A stretch of 64,000 bases of DNA. Source: Cinclus cinclus (taxonomy: Eukaryota; Chordata; Aves; Passeriformes; Cinclidae). A model generated the notes under the pieces. It saw only the letters and a list, made by a program, of their open reading frames with translations, was not told the origin of the DNA and did not search any database. Each line of letters starts with the position of its first letter. Position 1 is the stretch's first letter. Positions 1 through 13,515 of the stretch are shown in pieces. Where the stretch lies: assembly GCF_963662255.1 (NCBI RefSeq), contig NC_085046.1, positions 45,709,797 through 45,773,796 on the forward strand. Direction: 5' to 3'. Made by a program: the position numbers and the translations under genes.

Positions 1-3000
1 AGACACATCTGACCTGTATCCAGAATGAATAGGAGAAAAGCAAGTAATTTTTCCCATTTAGATGCTGGAAAAGTTATAAAAATACGCTTTCTTTTCCCTC
101 CTTTTAAATATGATAAAATTTATGACCTTCCCATTTCTAGAAGCCTGGTTTGTATCTATATTATTTCTTTGATGGAACAGGATAAGTGAAGAGTAAATTA
201 TCTTTGAGTGTGACACGTATATTTGAAGTGGGAAATTGAGACTTTCTCCTTAAATGATTTCTGCCAACAAGGAGGCAACAAGATGACCTGAATCTCACAT
301 TTCATTATCCACAATGCAAATATGGCTATCTTTTTTCCTTTGATTGTTAAAAGGATGTTGGGGAGGGTTATGTGTGATTCTATAACTCTTCTGTTTCCTT
401 TTCTGTTGGAGAATTGTTATTGTTCCCTGCTTGCCCTTTCAAATAAAACCAGTTCAGTGGTCAGTAGATATGTGCAACCTGATAGATAAGGAATGAAAAA
501 TAATCCTTCACCTTAGTTTTCTTTATCATAGGCCTTTTTGCATGTGACACAGCAAAACAGATAATCCAAAATTTTGTAGAAGTCCATCTGCTTCTGGGTG
601 TCAACATTTGGAGGTGACAAACATTTTTTGTGGTGGCTTTAACTTGTTTTCTGGAAGCTTTGGGAGCAGTGAGTGCTAAGCATATTTTTCAGCTGACTAG
701 GGCACTAAGATTTAGACTCTTCCTGAAAATGTTGCTGTTGAGCTTGCTTGTTCCTATTTGTGGTGAGAGAAGATAATTTTTAATGTGATCATCAACATCT
801 GGTTAAGAAGCCCTGAACAAGGTCCCAGGTAGAGATTAGTTATTACATACATGTTACATACCCATGTAGAGATTAGTTCTTTTTCTGAAGTGGAATAGAA
901 TTCAAAATTGAGCATTCCCAACCAAAGAAGGAATTTTGCAAGCAATGGGACAGTACAATTATGAATTTCTTGAGAATTTTCAGTGGCATATATGTGCAAC
1001 TTTCCTGGTGAGAGCAGTAGGTTGGTTGCCTCTCACTTGCCTGGACATATTTCTTCAGGTTGTCTGACAAGAAGTTACCTCCTTGCTTGATGTTTCCATG
1101 ATGCATTCCAAGAAAGTCTTTGCAGAATGATAACAAAAATAATTCCAAGAGTTTGGGAATTATGACTAACCACAGAGGACAGACTTATTTTTGTCCCTAT
1201 TTAAATGTGGAGCTAGAATTGTGGAACCAGTTTATTTCTGCAATAAATATCAAAATATATATATATTTTTTTTTTGGCTGTTCTCTTTCTTGCTGGGATT
1301 TTGTATCTGGAATTTCCATATTTTTATTTACCTACTGGGGAAAAAAAAAACAAAAAGAAAAGCCACACTAACCTGCCTGTGACATTTAGAGATGAAAGCA
1401 TTTGATGCCAACAAAAACCAGGCATGATCACTGCAGTGAACCAGTTTATTAAACTCATGCCTGAATCCAGCTGGCACAGTCAACAGTGACTCAACTTCTC
1501 CTTGTGGTGAGACATCAGCACACACTCACTGCCTGTCACCTTCACTGGCTCAGGTAGTCAAATAAAACTTCTTCTCCTGGACCAGGTCTGAGACCTGTAG
1601 CACATTTTAATGGCCTGACAGAAGGCATGAGTGACTGGGTGTGTCTGGCACTGTTGCTTCAACACTGGGGGCTGGATTTGTACTTCACAGAAGTGCTATG
1701 GGAGTGTAATGTAATTTGAGATGAGTTGCCTGGCTTAATCCAACTAAAAGCATTCATAAATGTGATTCTGATTTGAATATATCTGTTCTCTCATTTTCTT
1801 GGTCTGTTAGTCAGTAAATTTCCATATTCCATTAGGCCTTTCCCCACACAACTGCATCAAGATACTTATTCATCTTCCAACTCTGTTAATCTCTTTCCCT
1901 TTGGCCAGCATGACTGGATGTAGCTGGTGACCTGCAACTCTTCTGCCCCAGAAGCAGTTAGTGATGTTCCTGTCCATTTGTTTCCATTTGATTCTGCTGC
2001 CACCATTCACTTGCTGTGAGTCTGCTGCTTGATATTTGTATTTGGCTTTTGAAGTTTAGTTTGAAAAAAGTGATGCAGGAATTGAGTGTAGTCCTAAAGG
2101 AAGAGATGTGATATAGTGTTGCTTGATCATAAAGAAAGCAGCTGAGCTTAACTGATCCTTCACATGGAGTTTTGTTAACTTCTGACCTGCCTTTGAACTT
2201 GTCTTTCATAGTTGCCATTACACCATTTGTTTTTGCAAGCTGATCAGGCTGTGGGTGTATATGCAGGAGTTTCCTGGAGTCCTAAAGTATGGTTTTGTCA
2301 AATTTTGAGTACATAAGATAGGAAGACAATGCTTAATGGTGTATCACCATAGCTGATGCTCATGTTACCACATTTAGTCAAATGTTGGCTGAGCATGCAT
2401 TCAACATACTTGAACTTATCACTTACCTTAGAGTCATATAGGGAAAACAAACCCTTCTGAAATTGTGGGTTTTATATATTAAGAAGTGCAAGCTTATTGT
2501 TGGGTAGGTGACATGACTTTTTTTTTTAGTTCGTGGTGTGTTACCTTGTTCACGGTATACAAAATAAGTTTCAACATATATTCAAAGTTTTACATAAAGG
2601 TGATGATGTGACTAAAAATAGTGTAGATTAAAATTCTGGGTTCTAGTTTTTCAAAACATAGTAATAATCTTTAATAATAGTAATTTTCTAGGGTGTACAG
2701 AGATGAAGTGTGTGGATTTGAGGTTATTGTACCTCTTGGTCCTTCTGGCAATACAATCCAGAGTCTAAGTTTATAGACAAAATCCAATTACTGTTCATAG
2801 TTTGATGTTGGGTTAAAAGAGGTAGATAAATATTATTTTTCCCCTTGTGTGATTTTATACAGTACATGAAATCTTAATTTTACTGTAATTACTCTATAAA
2901 AACTTGGTGGAGATAGAACTGATAATAGAATTTTTCATGTTTTCTTATAATGAAAGAAACAAGAAGAATGGGTATAAGCTTTTGAAATAATCCTGCTTTG

Positions 3001-6000
3001 CTGTGTGTTCTCTAGTCTTCTATTTGTACTCACTTCTGTAACTGTGGGAGTTGGTATGAGTGTGGCAGGAATGGCTCATGATATGCATATAAGTTCTAAT
3101 AACAATGAAAAGTAAAAAGTAGTTGGAAGTTCCCTGTTTCTGCAGCAAACTGGTAAAGTCTACTTCTGCCACACTGTTGCTGTCAATATTGTTTATTGTA
3201 AAATACAAGGCAAGACTCTGTGGTTATCAGGAACTTCCAGCAGTTTTCAGAGATGGACATTTCCCATGGAGGCTACAAGGAAACTTAAACTGTGCATATC
3301 TACACCAAGCTGTAGCAACCAGCTACTGCTGGGAAAAAAAAATCTTCTAAATGCCAGTGAGGTCCTGTATATCCATTTCTGTCTTATGGTTAGAACATGA
3401 GGATGGCTTTGCTGATAGCAGAGTGCAGACTGAGTTGCCATCTTCCCTCTCCCAGCTCCACCCTCCCGTCCCACTTACAGGTATGTGCAGTAAGTCAAGA
3501 ATATGATGAATATGTCAAGAGTAGAAAGATTTGCTAAGTGTAGATGCATCCTACCCTAATAAATACATTTTTCCACAGGGGCTGAGAGCTCACATACAAA
3601 TGTGTATTGAACTTGCTTGAAACTGGAGTGTTCATGAGGAGGGCTGAGGTCAGTGTGGATGAAGGGGCAGATGGTGGTATGTTATTGTTCTAGTTGTGCT
3701 GTTGAAGGTCTTAGATTGCACCAACCTAGGATCTACCGATGAAGTGCTTCACATAAGTCAAGCAGAATTTAAGTAGTTTACACTAACAGCCATTTAGTTC
3801 ATTGTGGAAAACTGGATGATTTCATAAATTAGGAAGAGAAACTGCTTAAGAAGCCATAGGGAATCATGCATCACCAAAATACACTCAGTTAATTTGCTCT
3901 GACAGGCCTGTTGTCGCTGGTTGTTTATAATGTTTTAGCACACTGGAATTTGTTTCACAGGTTGTGACCCTGTTATAGTAGCTGCTGTATAAACCAAGAG
4001 CAGCCTGGCAGCCTGTGCCTGAACTTTCAGTCAGACAACAAAACAGGAGGGAGGAAATGGACAGAGATAGAGAAGACAATGGAGTACAGGGGGACTGTGT
4101 TAGTGTGTGTGCAAGCTGTGATTTCAGCATGCTTTAAGCCGTACTATTCTACTGCTGTATTACTACTTCATTTTAGGGGAGGTGGTAAAAGCTGAGTTCT
4201 GATAATGCTTCTGGGAAATTTTTGCTTTAGAAGCCATAAAATGCCTAATGTGTTCTATAGTGGGAGGAAAAGACGAAAATCACCAGCAACCTGGTATTGT
4301 AGTATTCTAGGAGGAGCACAGTGTGGGTTTTATTCAGTTTTACAAAAAGGAATTGATTCCTGTCTCCTGCCTCTTCAAAAACGATGTCTCCTCTAGGCTG
4401 GCAATGGAGAAGGTAAATGCACACAATGCCTGCTTAGTTATATATGCTGCCTAAATACTAGTAGGTGACGCTACTAGCTGTTACTACAAACTTTTGTTTA
4501 TTATTTAAGCAGATAGATCTGTGTTGCAGAAACATTTGCAGAAAGTTCTATGTTAGGTTAGTCAGAACATCTTTCTCAAATGCACTTAACTTGATTTATT
4601 TATTATATGGTCAACTTCAATAGTCACCATATGTTGACCATAGTTTGTGAACAAATTGGGTTTTGAAACCACCTGGGAGATACTGTTTAAAAGCTAGTTT
4701 AAATTTTAAAAATAATTTAAAAAAACAGTAAAGCATTTCATTCAAGATACAGTTTTGAACTGTAGAATAAAACAGAATCTCACCTGTGGCTTTCTAGGTG
4801 AAACATTTTTTTAATTAAAAAAAATACACCACTCATTTTTGAAATTTCAGTTCTCAAAACTCACTGTTACACGAAGATTGGTTCTTATGGACTCATATCA
4901 TCCCCATACAGAGGTATGCAGAGCCCACAGTTCTTTTAGCTGGATTATTCTTTCTTTCTGATATTCTTCTGTCTTAGAGAGTTTGGAGATGTGTTCCATG
5001 TTTTTTGGTGTAACTTCTTAGTGTTCTGTGTAAGGGTATTTAAAAAAATATTTCTTTGTCTAGGAGATAAGCATATGCAGGCTGGGAAAGATACAAGCAT
5101 AACTATAACAGAAGCAGGTTTATGGTAGATGGGATAGCTTTTTTTCTTTCCTTGACCAAGCTGCAGAAGATTAAAAATACAGAGAACTTTCTGAAACATC
5201 TAAAATTTTGATGAATTTCAAATTACTCTTTTCTGGGTTTGTTTCTTTATGCAAATTCACTGCTATTCTGCTTTGTCTGGTTTAAATCAGAATTTTCTGT
5301 GCATTAGTAAGTGTTGTTTTCGCAAGTGTGCATCCCTTGTGATTTGAACATATTTGCTTTTGTCTGAGATGTGTAAAATAGTAGGCAGAGAAATTTGCTT
5401 CCCGAGAATTCAGGCTTCAGTAGGTATGGGGGTTTTTAGTTTGGTTGTAGTTGTTTTTTTGGGATTTTTTGCAGTTCTTCAAATTGTAATCCACCTTCTC
5501 TTTTGCTCATGTTACTGGACACAAAAAAAGAAGCTTAAATACAGCACTTAATATGACCTTTGCATGACTCCATAAAAATCTGCGTCTCCAATCTGAGAAT
5601 GGAGTTTGCAGTGGCCTACAAATTAAATCTTGAGGGAAACGTGTCTTATTTTTGATTGCTGGTTATATCAGTGCCGGAACAACAGTTCAATAATCTAAAA
5701 ATTTGATTTGGAAACATTTGATTAGTAGAATTAGTGCTGGGGTGCTGCTTACAACTTTTTAAATGTTTCATTTTCTGTACATTAATTTGTCTAATTATAG
5801 AATCAGAGTGCGCTATTTAATTTTGCCATGTGCAAGTTAATAATATACAATATTAAAAGCATTCATTTGGAAAAATGTTTACTACTAATTGGCAAAGTAC
5901 AAAACACCTTTCACATTTTTCTGTGTTTTTTTTTTTTTTCCCACACATCAGTCACTGAAGTTTTCCAGATTTGTGAGAATAAGAAAGTGGTTTGCTAAGT

Positions 6001-9000
6001 AATTTTTTTGCTTCCCCTCTGCTATTCTTATACTTGGCTAGTTAGAAAGAAAAACTTTTGTTATTACCCTACTTTATTACTATAATGGAATAATCATTGA
6101 TTTGGTTGTACATCATACAAGTACATACTAATTCTCAATTAGTGGCAAAAAATTCATGGCTTTGGGTTCTTCAGTATGGTCAGCGATACTTGATCACTGC
6201 TTCATAGTTACTTTTCACAACCAACCATGCATTACAAGCGGCCTTCAGTTGTGAAAAAGCATCTATTATGTCCTTTTGGGAAAGTGAACTGTTCTCTGTT
6301 GCTCTGCTTTAAACCATCGTGTCCTGTGTGCATACCAAAAATGGGGCAGGGAGATGAAGGCTAGACACCAAGGAGTCACTATATATAGTAGGAGTCTTTC
6401 TTTCCACTGCTTAAAGAGATAAGTAGCTGAAATGGAGTCAAGTGTTGTTTCTCTATAAGTTGTATGCCAGCAAGTTTATCACTAAATGCTGTAGGTTATG
6501 TTGAGTGGAATAATCTGGAGGAAGACAGGGAGGCTAAAACAACAGAGTGGTAGGACTATTTTGACTCCACAATCAAACTCTCCTTGACTTTTGCCCTTTG
6601 GGTGGAAAGTGCTTACGTTAAAAAACAATGTGAGGTCAACCTCTGGGTTCTGCTGTTAGTTTCTTTCTTGCTGATTTACACTGAGGGAGTAGTTACCTCC
6701 TGTTCTGTGCTTTTGTGTTACAAGTTATGTGCTTTTACTGTTTGGGCAATAAGAATGGCAGTTGATTTTCCTATGCAGTGTAAGAAGAGCCCCTGAATTG
6801 AAGAATGAAAAATTGCCTAGGTGGCATTGAAGAGCCATCCATGCCTAGGCTCGAAATAAAGATATCCTGAAAAACATGGGAGCATCCACTTTTCAAATAT
6901 CTCATTTCCTCAAAGATGGTGTACAGTGCTAGGAGTATTTTTATGGTTGTGAAGTGGATATATTAAAGAAATTGGTTTAGGTGCACCAAATTGATCCAAT
7001 AGCACTCTATGAAAATTCTGCCAAGTTCTTCTGGAAAGATAAGTCATACCTGGTCTAATAATCTTTTTTTGGAACTATTTGCATCTTAGGATGACAACTG
7101 CTTGGTCAGTGATCCAGTGATAGACACATGATGTAGAAGAGGTGTGGGAGCCTGAGTGTATTATTTAGTGGCTTTGGTACAGTGGAGGAGGCCCCTGCCA
7201 GGAAGCAATAAAGTATTTATTGGGTAATGACTGTGGAGGCACCACATATAAGGTTAAATTAACATATGTAAATCACTGACTTCAAGATGCTGAAGCTGCC
7301 TCTTGGTGCCAGTCTTTTTTTTTACACAAGAGAAGATCAAATAGTCACTGTTTTGATAAATGGTATGCTGCTAACCTACATTAAAGACCTTAAGGGAGTT
7401 GAGCTCTTAAATTCCTTTGAAATGTAATGGAATTTGGGTGGCAAGAACTCTTCTTTTTAAAAAAAGCCACTGGCTCATTTGCTTTTATTAAAAGGCTTTT
7501 CAGAAATTATGCAAAGCCTTTTATATATTCTGTCATAGTAGGAAAGTGGCACAGGGCTTATAAGCAAATAAGGACATCTTCATGGTTTCTGGCACTGGCA
7601 GAAACCACTTGGGATTAACTGTTGATGGCTTTCTACTGTTGGGTTGGAAGTGTGGTGTGTAATACTCATGGCAGTTTTTAGAGGTCTCTGCAGAGGCTGT
7701 ATGGGATCATTTGAACAGAAGTATTTTGTGTTGGCTGGTGGTTTGGGCTACATAAATGTCAGTGGAAATAAAGTATTCTAAAAGTAAAAAAAGCCTGTAA
7801 TTTATTGGAGAGCCAACTCCTGTCTTGTGCGTGATCCTAAAGTCAGCAAAATCTGTAGGAACTTTCACTTCCTTATGTAATTTGTCTGCCATAAAACCAT
7901 ATCTGAAAATATATACCTGTTATACATGCTGTTAGAAAATACGGTGTGATTCTTATTAATACTTAAATTCAGAATAGATTAAATAATGCTTAATGCTCTT
8001 GAAATCTCAGTCCACTTGTGTAGTATGTAGCATTAGGGTTATCAATAAACATTTATGCATACAGTACATAGATAAAAGGGGATATGTTTCTGAGTAAATA
8101 GATATAAACAAGATGTTACACTGCTCTGTTTGCTACAACTTCACAGACAAAAGCTGAGAACCTTTTAGGAATGTATAATTGTTTCCACTTTTTCATCTTG
8201 AAATACCTCTTCCTTCTTTCTGAAAATCAATATTTTGTATTGCTGTGTATGGAATCTCTTTATGGGGAGCTAAACCCAACAAATTATCTTTCTTTGAACT
8301 AGTTCAGCTGGGGGTGAGGCTGCAGATTGGTTATCCTCTCATTTTTCACATGACAATGCTGCAACACAAGTACAAACTCAAGTATTTACAATTTTTAGTT
8401 GGTGGCCCTTTCAAATCATTTGCAATTTTTTTTAGATTGCGATCTGAATTATTCGCCTTTCCGTTTGCAGTGGTGGCCATTAGAGGATTTTTCTTGGCCA
8501 CACCCAAGATTCCTTTGAACAGTGTTGAATTATCCAATTATTAAGAAGCCAAAACAAAAACCAAAACAAATATTTCAAATCTTACACATATGTGAGGCTT
8601 TAAAGAAAACAACTTGGAAACTGTGAAGCATTGTGACAAGTGAGTAAAATAGACTATTGCAGTCTTCGTTTCTTAAGAGATACTGGGAATTAAGTCTCTG
8701 CATAGGTTTGCAGTTAATCTTGTGCACCCTGCTGCCTGAATGAGTGATCACCGGGGGAACAGACTTGCTTTTGTTTGTGAAGGTGTGTGAAAGAAATGCA
8801 CAGTAAACATTCGCATAACATATCATCATGTAAAAAAAGGCAATGAAAATGCAACTGAGTCAAGTTTAATTTTTAAGGCATTCTTTAACTGTGTAAATTC
8901 ATATTTTGCCAAGTCTTCAGTTATAAAATCAAATCTAAATTGGAAAGTTAAGCTGTAAAGTTAAAACAGGAAAAGTACCTTAATCAGAATTATGCAAACC

Positions 9001-9629
9001 TATAGAATTGGCATGAAAATATTTTTGTACTGTCACATGTGATATATCATTGCTTTGCTGTATAAACACAATTAAAGAGTGCTTTGGGGAGCTTCCTCAA
9101 CAAGAGATTAAACACGGAAACAAGACAGGCAATTCTAACACTTTGCATCTGATAATTTAATCAATCCAGACAGGCTTTTATTCCCCAAGATTTCTGTTCC
9201 CTGAAAGATGCATTGTAAGAATTCACAAATACAATTTTCTAATGGTTCACAAACACGTGCTCTTATTCTGCTTCTCAGTGAAAGAAATAATATGTAACCT
9301 TTTCACAGGTAAGAATTATTTTTTCTCTCCCTTTTCCCTTTTTTATCTCTTTGAGATTAGCAACAATTTAGATTTGTGAGTGGAGCTAGTTGCTGAATTC
9401 TATCTAAACTACTTCAGAGGAAATGACATTACCTAGCAAAATCCTACCACTTAAATTCTGAAGTTAAAGAAGCAGGTTGTAGGCTGCTCTGGAGAAAATG
9501 CGCATTTCTGCATTTCTGATGGAGAGGGTTGAGGTGAGTAGCTAGTCAGCCCTTCAAGTAGCATGAGCTCTCTTTACTGAAATAGGCTTGTTGAGCACAT
9601 GTCAAGTAAATTGCACAGAACTTGATACC
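1..9629. other. gene-free AT-rich stretch
   Basis: I see no coding gene here. All open frames are under 100 codons, AT-rich and without recognisable motifs. The stretch holds short A and T runs, a short direct repeat of GTAGAGATTAGTT near 829 and 866, and a 10-bp inverted repeat at 4606-4642. No repeat family could be assigned by eye. It reads as ordinary intergenic or intronic bird DNA. Confidence 0.6.
4606..4642. repeat. short inverted repeat (hairpin)
   Basis: TATGGTCAAC at 4606-4615 is exactly complementary to GTTGACCATA at 4633-4642, leaving a 17-nt loop. A 10-bp stem can arise by chance in AT-rich DNA, so no function is assigned. Confidence 0.5.
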
Positions 9630-10425
9630 AACAGGCTGGAATGATGGGCTGAGGCCAATTGCATGTGGTTCAACAAGGCAAAGTTCTGGGTCCTGCAGTT
9701 GGGTCACAGCAGTCTCAGGAAGTGCTACAGGCTGGGGGAAGGGTTGCCACATGGAAAAGGACCTGGGTTGTTGGTCAGCAGCAGCTGAATATGAGCCAGG
9801 GTGTGCCCAGATGGCCTTGAAAGCCAATGACATCCTGGCCTGGATCAGCAGTAGTGTGGCCAGCAGGACCAGGGCAGTGATTGTCCTCATGTACTGAGGC
9901 CACACCTCAAATCCTGTGTTCAGTTTTGAACCTCTCCCTACAAAAAAGACATTGAGGTACTGGAACAAGTCCACAGGACAACAAAACTGGTGAGGGGCCT
10001 GGAGGACAAATCTGATGAGGCATGGCTGAGGAAGCTGGGCTAAAGCCTGGAAAAAAGAAGGCTCATGAAGGACTTCTCTCTCTCTACAACTACCTGAAAG
10101 GAGGCTGTAGCAAAGTGGGGGTCGGTCTCTCCTCACAAGTAGAAGTGATAGGACAAGAGAAAATGGCCTAAAGCTGTGCCCAAATGTGGTTTAGATTGAG
10201 TAAGAAGAAGAAATTCTTTCATTTCTTTCAAATTCTTGAAAGGATTGTCAAGCATTGGTATAGGCTGCCCAGAGAAATGGTTGAGTCACTATCCCTGGAG
10301 GTGTTTACAAGACTTGAGTGTGGCACTTGGGGACCTGGTTTAATGATGGACTTGGCTGCATTAGGTTGACAGTTAGATTTGATAATCTTAAAGGAGTTTT
10401 CTGACCTAAATTATTTGATAATTCT
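9630..10425 (+). mobile_element. CR1 LINE, 5'-truncated 3' end
   Basis: This is about 800 bp of the 3' end of a CR1 (chicken repeat 1) non-LTR retrotransposon in plus orientation. The start covers the last part of ORF2 (reverse transcriptase). A frame within 9622-9897 still reads MEKDLG, then ANDILAWISSSVASRTRAVI, which resembles the C-terminal CR1 block (ANGILAWI-S-SVASRTRAVI) as I know it. Further on come the usual 3' UTR phrases: 'ctctctacaactacctgaaa' near 10079, 'ggctgcccagagaaatggtt' near 10263 and 'tccctggaggtgtttacaag' near 10292. The end at about 10380-10425 matches the degraded CR1 tail (gat-atctta-agg-ttt-c-acctaaat-att). The frame is broken by stops and indels, so it is a dead copy. 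Boundaries are good to about 20 bp. Confidence 0.9.
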
Positions 10426-13400
10426 TGGAGGACACAAAAAATTCCATTTAGTTAGTTATGATGCAGGCTGTGTTTCAGATTATAAAATTATTTTTAAAAA
10501 ATTCCAGATGGCTGAAATATTTTGTAAAATAAAACTTTCTTTTTGGTTGGAATTGTTCTGGCTGTCATTCTTATATCATAGCATAAATGTTAGAAGAATT
10601 CCATTCATATGCCAAATCCTAGAATGCATGCTGCACCATACTGCTCGAAGTCTTTGCCTTGGATTGGATTCAGTCTCATGGTGGGCAGAAGGCAGGTACC
10701 ATCTTTTCAATAGGTTGTATGTCCCATCTTTGTCCATTCTTGTTTTCATTTTGAGAAGGCTAATCAATGACACTGGAATATTTTTGAGATTTTCATGTTT
10801 TGCAGACATAGAGATATGTATTTGTCTTTTTGTCATATGCAGAGAACATATCTCAACCTTTAATTGTTACAGTGATTATATGCAGCTGTTTTGGAGGAGT
10901 TTTGTCTTCCATGGCTTCCTTACTTAGTCCAAGCTACTGGAAACAGTTATGAAAATACAGTCTTTGTAATGGACTCTAAATTCCAGTACCTAACCAATCT
11001 GATAGACTATGAGAACTGTTTACAGTTGTTGGCTGTTAGTGAAGAACACTCACAGCTTTACAGCTCTACAGTTAATTTATTTTCCTTCTCCATGCTGCAC
11101 CTGACATGCAGTGATTCTCTAAAACAAGTTTTATTAACAATTTGATTGTCCTCCTGCTACCCAGAAAATTCCTTTAAAGAAATAAAATTGCTAGTGACCT
11201 AATCCAAAATTATTACCCAAAGGATCAAAACCTCTCATTAGTTAGTTATGAAGATCCCCTAATTTCAGAAATGGAGTTTGCACATTTTCAAAACTAAATC
11301 CAGATGAAAAATGTTGTCTTTTTAATCATCTTCGTGGGCTCATGAGAGATAAAAATATATTCAAGAGAGTAAGAAGTAGGAGTGGTGACATTAAAAGACT
11401 GTTCTTTTACTGTTCCGCAGCATCAGTGCAGATGATAGGAATTGGTGAGTTGTAACTGTAAGGCATGAACTACAATGAAAGTTTCAAAAGGAAAACATAC
11501 AGACACGGTATGTGTTTACATACTTGATTCCAAAAAAGTAACTTTAATTCAGAAATATTGTGCTGTTACATCTGAAGCCTTCAACAGTACTGCAAATTGA
11601 TGAAATATTTAAGATTTTTCTTAACTGTCCAGGAATATTCAGTAGCTAAAAAAAACCAGAAATGGTAAGGGAAGGAAATTAATTTAAACACCATTTAAAA
11701 TTAAAACTGTTTATTAGTATCAATCCATAATAGTAATACTTGTATTTGAATATACTCTTGCCAACAGGGTGCATTCAGTCTATTTGGATGTGCTGTGAGA
11801 TCCAAGCAGCTGCTGTGCCTTAGACATTCTTAAATAGTTAATAAACTGGCACTCTTAAACCAGCTTATTTATTATTATGGGCATTAAATCTCATAAACGG
11901 TAGCCAGCTGTGTTGGGGAAACAATTTGGTTTCAGGGTTTTGAGGTGTGTGTCATGCTTTTCATTATAAGATTTCTTGTATCCAGTATCTATATTTCTTA
12001 TGTCTGCTCATAAGGCTTCCAAAAAATTCTTGGAGATCACCCATTCCCTCAACTCATAAACAAGTTGAATGAAAATTGTAAAAAATAGAGTGTGTGTGGT
12101 TCAAATGCGTGCTTCAAGACTTAGTGTGTTTTCAAGACTAATGTGAGTTTTGGGGTTTTATTCAGAAAGAGCAAAGTTGATTTTAAGGGCTTTTGCAAAT
12201 CTTGTTCAGTTTAAATCGTAGAAAGTAAGTTTGTGAAGTTTTAATCTTCAGAACACTTTTGCCGACATGTCCTGTACCAAATCCTACTCCTTGTGATTGA
12301 ACTATGTGACTGTTCTTGTTCTTTGTCCCATTTTTACATTGTTTTCATTCAGTCTCTGAAAAATTCCATGAACCCCAGTTTGTTTGTTTTTCCTTTCACA
12401 TATATTATCCTCCCCTCACTGGTAGTGTTTAATAGCTTGGGTTTTGCTCCTCTGTTGAAATCTCTCTTGCATTTTAGATTTTATATTCATGTAGGCTGAA
12501 TGTTGGCCCTCATTGGAATTCTGTTTTTAAGCATATTTCTATGTGGGAACTTGCACTTGCATATTAATTTAATTATATGTGCATCACAAGAACGTTGATC
12601 ATTTATCTTGGGCACTGTATTTGCACAAACTGGATTCCACTAGAAGGAGTTTTGTAATATCAGTGACAACAGTTGCTTGAATTGTTTAAGATTTGTAGTT
12701 TGTGTGTAGCATGTAATTAAATTTTATCTGTGCATTCTCTGATTAAATGGGACTTGCTAAGGTGTGTTTAGAGGTCAAAATTATAACAACAGTAGAAGAA
12801 ATTACGGCCAAGCAGAAAGTAATTTTGGTTTAGGAAGTAGTCTTATTGGTTATAGATAATGACTGTGTACAGGCCAGGAAAAAGGAAGAATGGAAGAACA
12901 GGCATGGATGTGGGAAGTGTGTGCAGAGTTATGCACAGCAAATTTTTAAGAAGCAGCTTATGTACATTCAGACTGTGACTTGACCCTTGAGATAACCTGA
13001 GATGCTATATTTCATCTGGTCTAGTTTAATAAAGCAGCTGTGAATAATGCATTTTTACAGATAATTTTCTGAGAAGAACAGTGTTATTTCTGAATGGTTT
13101 TATTAACTGTTGCATAGAATTTTGCTATCAGACAAAGAAAGAAAGAAAGTCCAAGTAGTGGAATAAGGAAGTAATTTGAAACTTAGGCAGCTACAGTCTT
13201 TTCTCCTCAAGCTGCAATTTTCTGAGATCTTTGAGATTTGAGATGGTCTCAGTTTTAGTTGAACAAGAGGAAGAAAGTAGTGAAGAAAGGAACAAATTAG
13301 ATGCATTTGATACACAGAGAGTCCTGAATTGCACTAAACTTCATCTGTCCCTGACATATGTGAAATAAACATTTAGTGGTCAATACCACTTCAGATTATA

Positions 13401-13490
13401 GATCCTGACAGAAAAATACTGTTGTCCTTAGGGGTTTTTTTTGTGCTGAAATACTCAATATTTATGTGCATCAGGACTGATATAAATAAT

Positions 13491-13515
13491 TATAAATAAA
13501 TAAATAAATAAATAA
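13491..13515. repeat. (TAAA)n microsatellite
   Basis: About six uninterrupted tetranucleotide units follow an imperfect unit at 13481-13490. Confidence 0.85.

Noticed and set aside
9546..10136. 196-codon minus-strand open frame
   Set aside because: It is antisense to the CR1 3' end, whose real coding sense is plus. The open frame is a by-product.
10379..10927. 182-codon plus-strand open frame, the longest outside the retrovirus
   Set aside because: It starts inside the CR1 tail, is AT-rich with many hydrophobic and aromatic residues as expected from translated AT-rich DNA, and shows no domain. Most likely chance.
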